Source: a bacterium (GTDB lineage: Bacteria > Patescibacteriota > CPR2 > UBA1875 > JAJYID01). Taken from it: a stretch of 11,497 nt of DNA. The position numbers were made by a program, and so were the translations under genes. The stretch lies in NCBI GenBank assembly GCA_021791015.1, contig JAJYFH010000015.1, forward strand, positions 1-11,497. Reading direction: 5' to 3'. Positions within the stretch are counted from its first letter, which is position 1; every line of letters begins with the position of its first letter. The notes below the pieces were generated by a model. The model ran no database searches and was not told where the DNA came from. It was given only the letters and a program-made list of their open reading frames with translations. Positions 11,280 to 11,497 of this stretch are shown piece by piece.

Positions 11280-11497
11280 CTAGCGCCAAGTCTTAAAATA
11301 TGGATGGAAAATCCGCCAGCCACCCTTCTTCCGAAGCTCGCTGTTTATGTAAGTTATAGATATCTCCTGTCCTCTGGCATTTAAGGGTTTTGGAACATCC
11401 TGAAACCACCAAATACCAACATCTTTTTCAAAAAAAGGAATCTTAAATATTTCGGCATACGTCGGCACCTTATACTCCAGCATTCCCAATTCTTTCT
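11280..11497 (-). CDS. C-terminal fragment of an unrecognised protein (5' end outside window)
   Basis: About 72 residues are open from the window edge to TAG at 11282-11280. The frame continues to the edge without a stop, so this is probably the end of a longer protein rather than a gene starting at the TTG at 11489. The fragment is rich in aromatic residues (I-W-W-F-Q-D-V-P, G-G-W-R-I-F-H-P-Y-F-K-T-W-R at the end) and has no cysteine, zinc motif or membrane helix. I do not recognise the family. The codon style is like its neighbours, and the CcdA-type gene follows 44 bases later on the same strand. Confidence 0.55.
   Translation of the reverse strand, partial: KELGMLEYKVPTYAEIFKIPFFEKDVGIWWFQDVPKPLNARGQEISITYINSELRKKGGWRIFHPYFKTWR

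Overview
The window reads as a piece of a compact bacterial chromosome, most likely from the Candidate Phyla Radiation (Patescibacteria, Parcubacteria-like). This is inference. It rests on the short intergenic gaps, the set of small stand-alone proteins (a lone receiver domain, a lone LigD phosphoesterase domain, a membrane-anchored thioredoxin beside a short CcdA) and families of short palindromic and AT-rich intergenic repeats of a kind I associate with these genomes. The standard bacterial code fits: TGA closes several genes at sensible places.

Layout. Plus strand, 1-8761: the end of tilS, then ftsH and murJ, which overlap by one base; a promoter, then upp and a radical SAM enzyme followed by a hairpin terminator; then the lepA (EF4) locus and a single-domain response regulator that ends at a strong terminator. 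Minus strand, 11497-8775: the C-terminus of an unrecognised protein, a CcdA-type thiol transporter, a membrane-anchored thioredoxin-like protein, a Fe/Mn superoxide dismutase and a stand-alone LigD-type 3'-phosphoesterase that converges on the response regulator. The minus-strand genes suggest redox and oxidative-damage functions.

The lepA locus is the main discovery. A leaderless-looking promoter drives an ATG followed by the first 14 codons of a lepA gene (METEKIRNFCIIAH). The gene breaks off exactly at the codons for the P-loop (VDHGKST). An AT-rich gene for a two-motif LAGLIDADG homing endonuclease with an N-terminal helix-turn-helix follows. Its last codons overlap a second, intact lepA start whose N-terminus (MQLEQSKIRNFVVISH) repeats the broken one in different codons and runs on into the P-loop. 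There is no room for a group I intron and no intein reading frame. The simplest reading is a free-standing homing endonuclease gene that invaded lepA at its most conserved DNA and carried a recoded 5' end, which restores the host protein and removes the cleavage site.

The restored lepA has a second oddity. About 72 extra residues sit inside the GTPase domain between the G2 and G3 motifs, encoded by three kinds of repeat: an AAATCC-type AT-rich repeat, a 90-bp palindromic element of exactly 30 codons, and an AAATTG-type repeat. Relatives of the first two also lie in intergenic DNA at 9268-9332 and 10488-10560. This resembles the in-frame palindromic elements known from Rickettsia genes, but in a universal translation factor.
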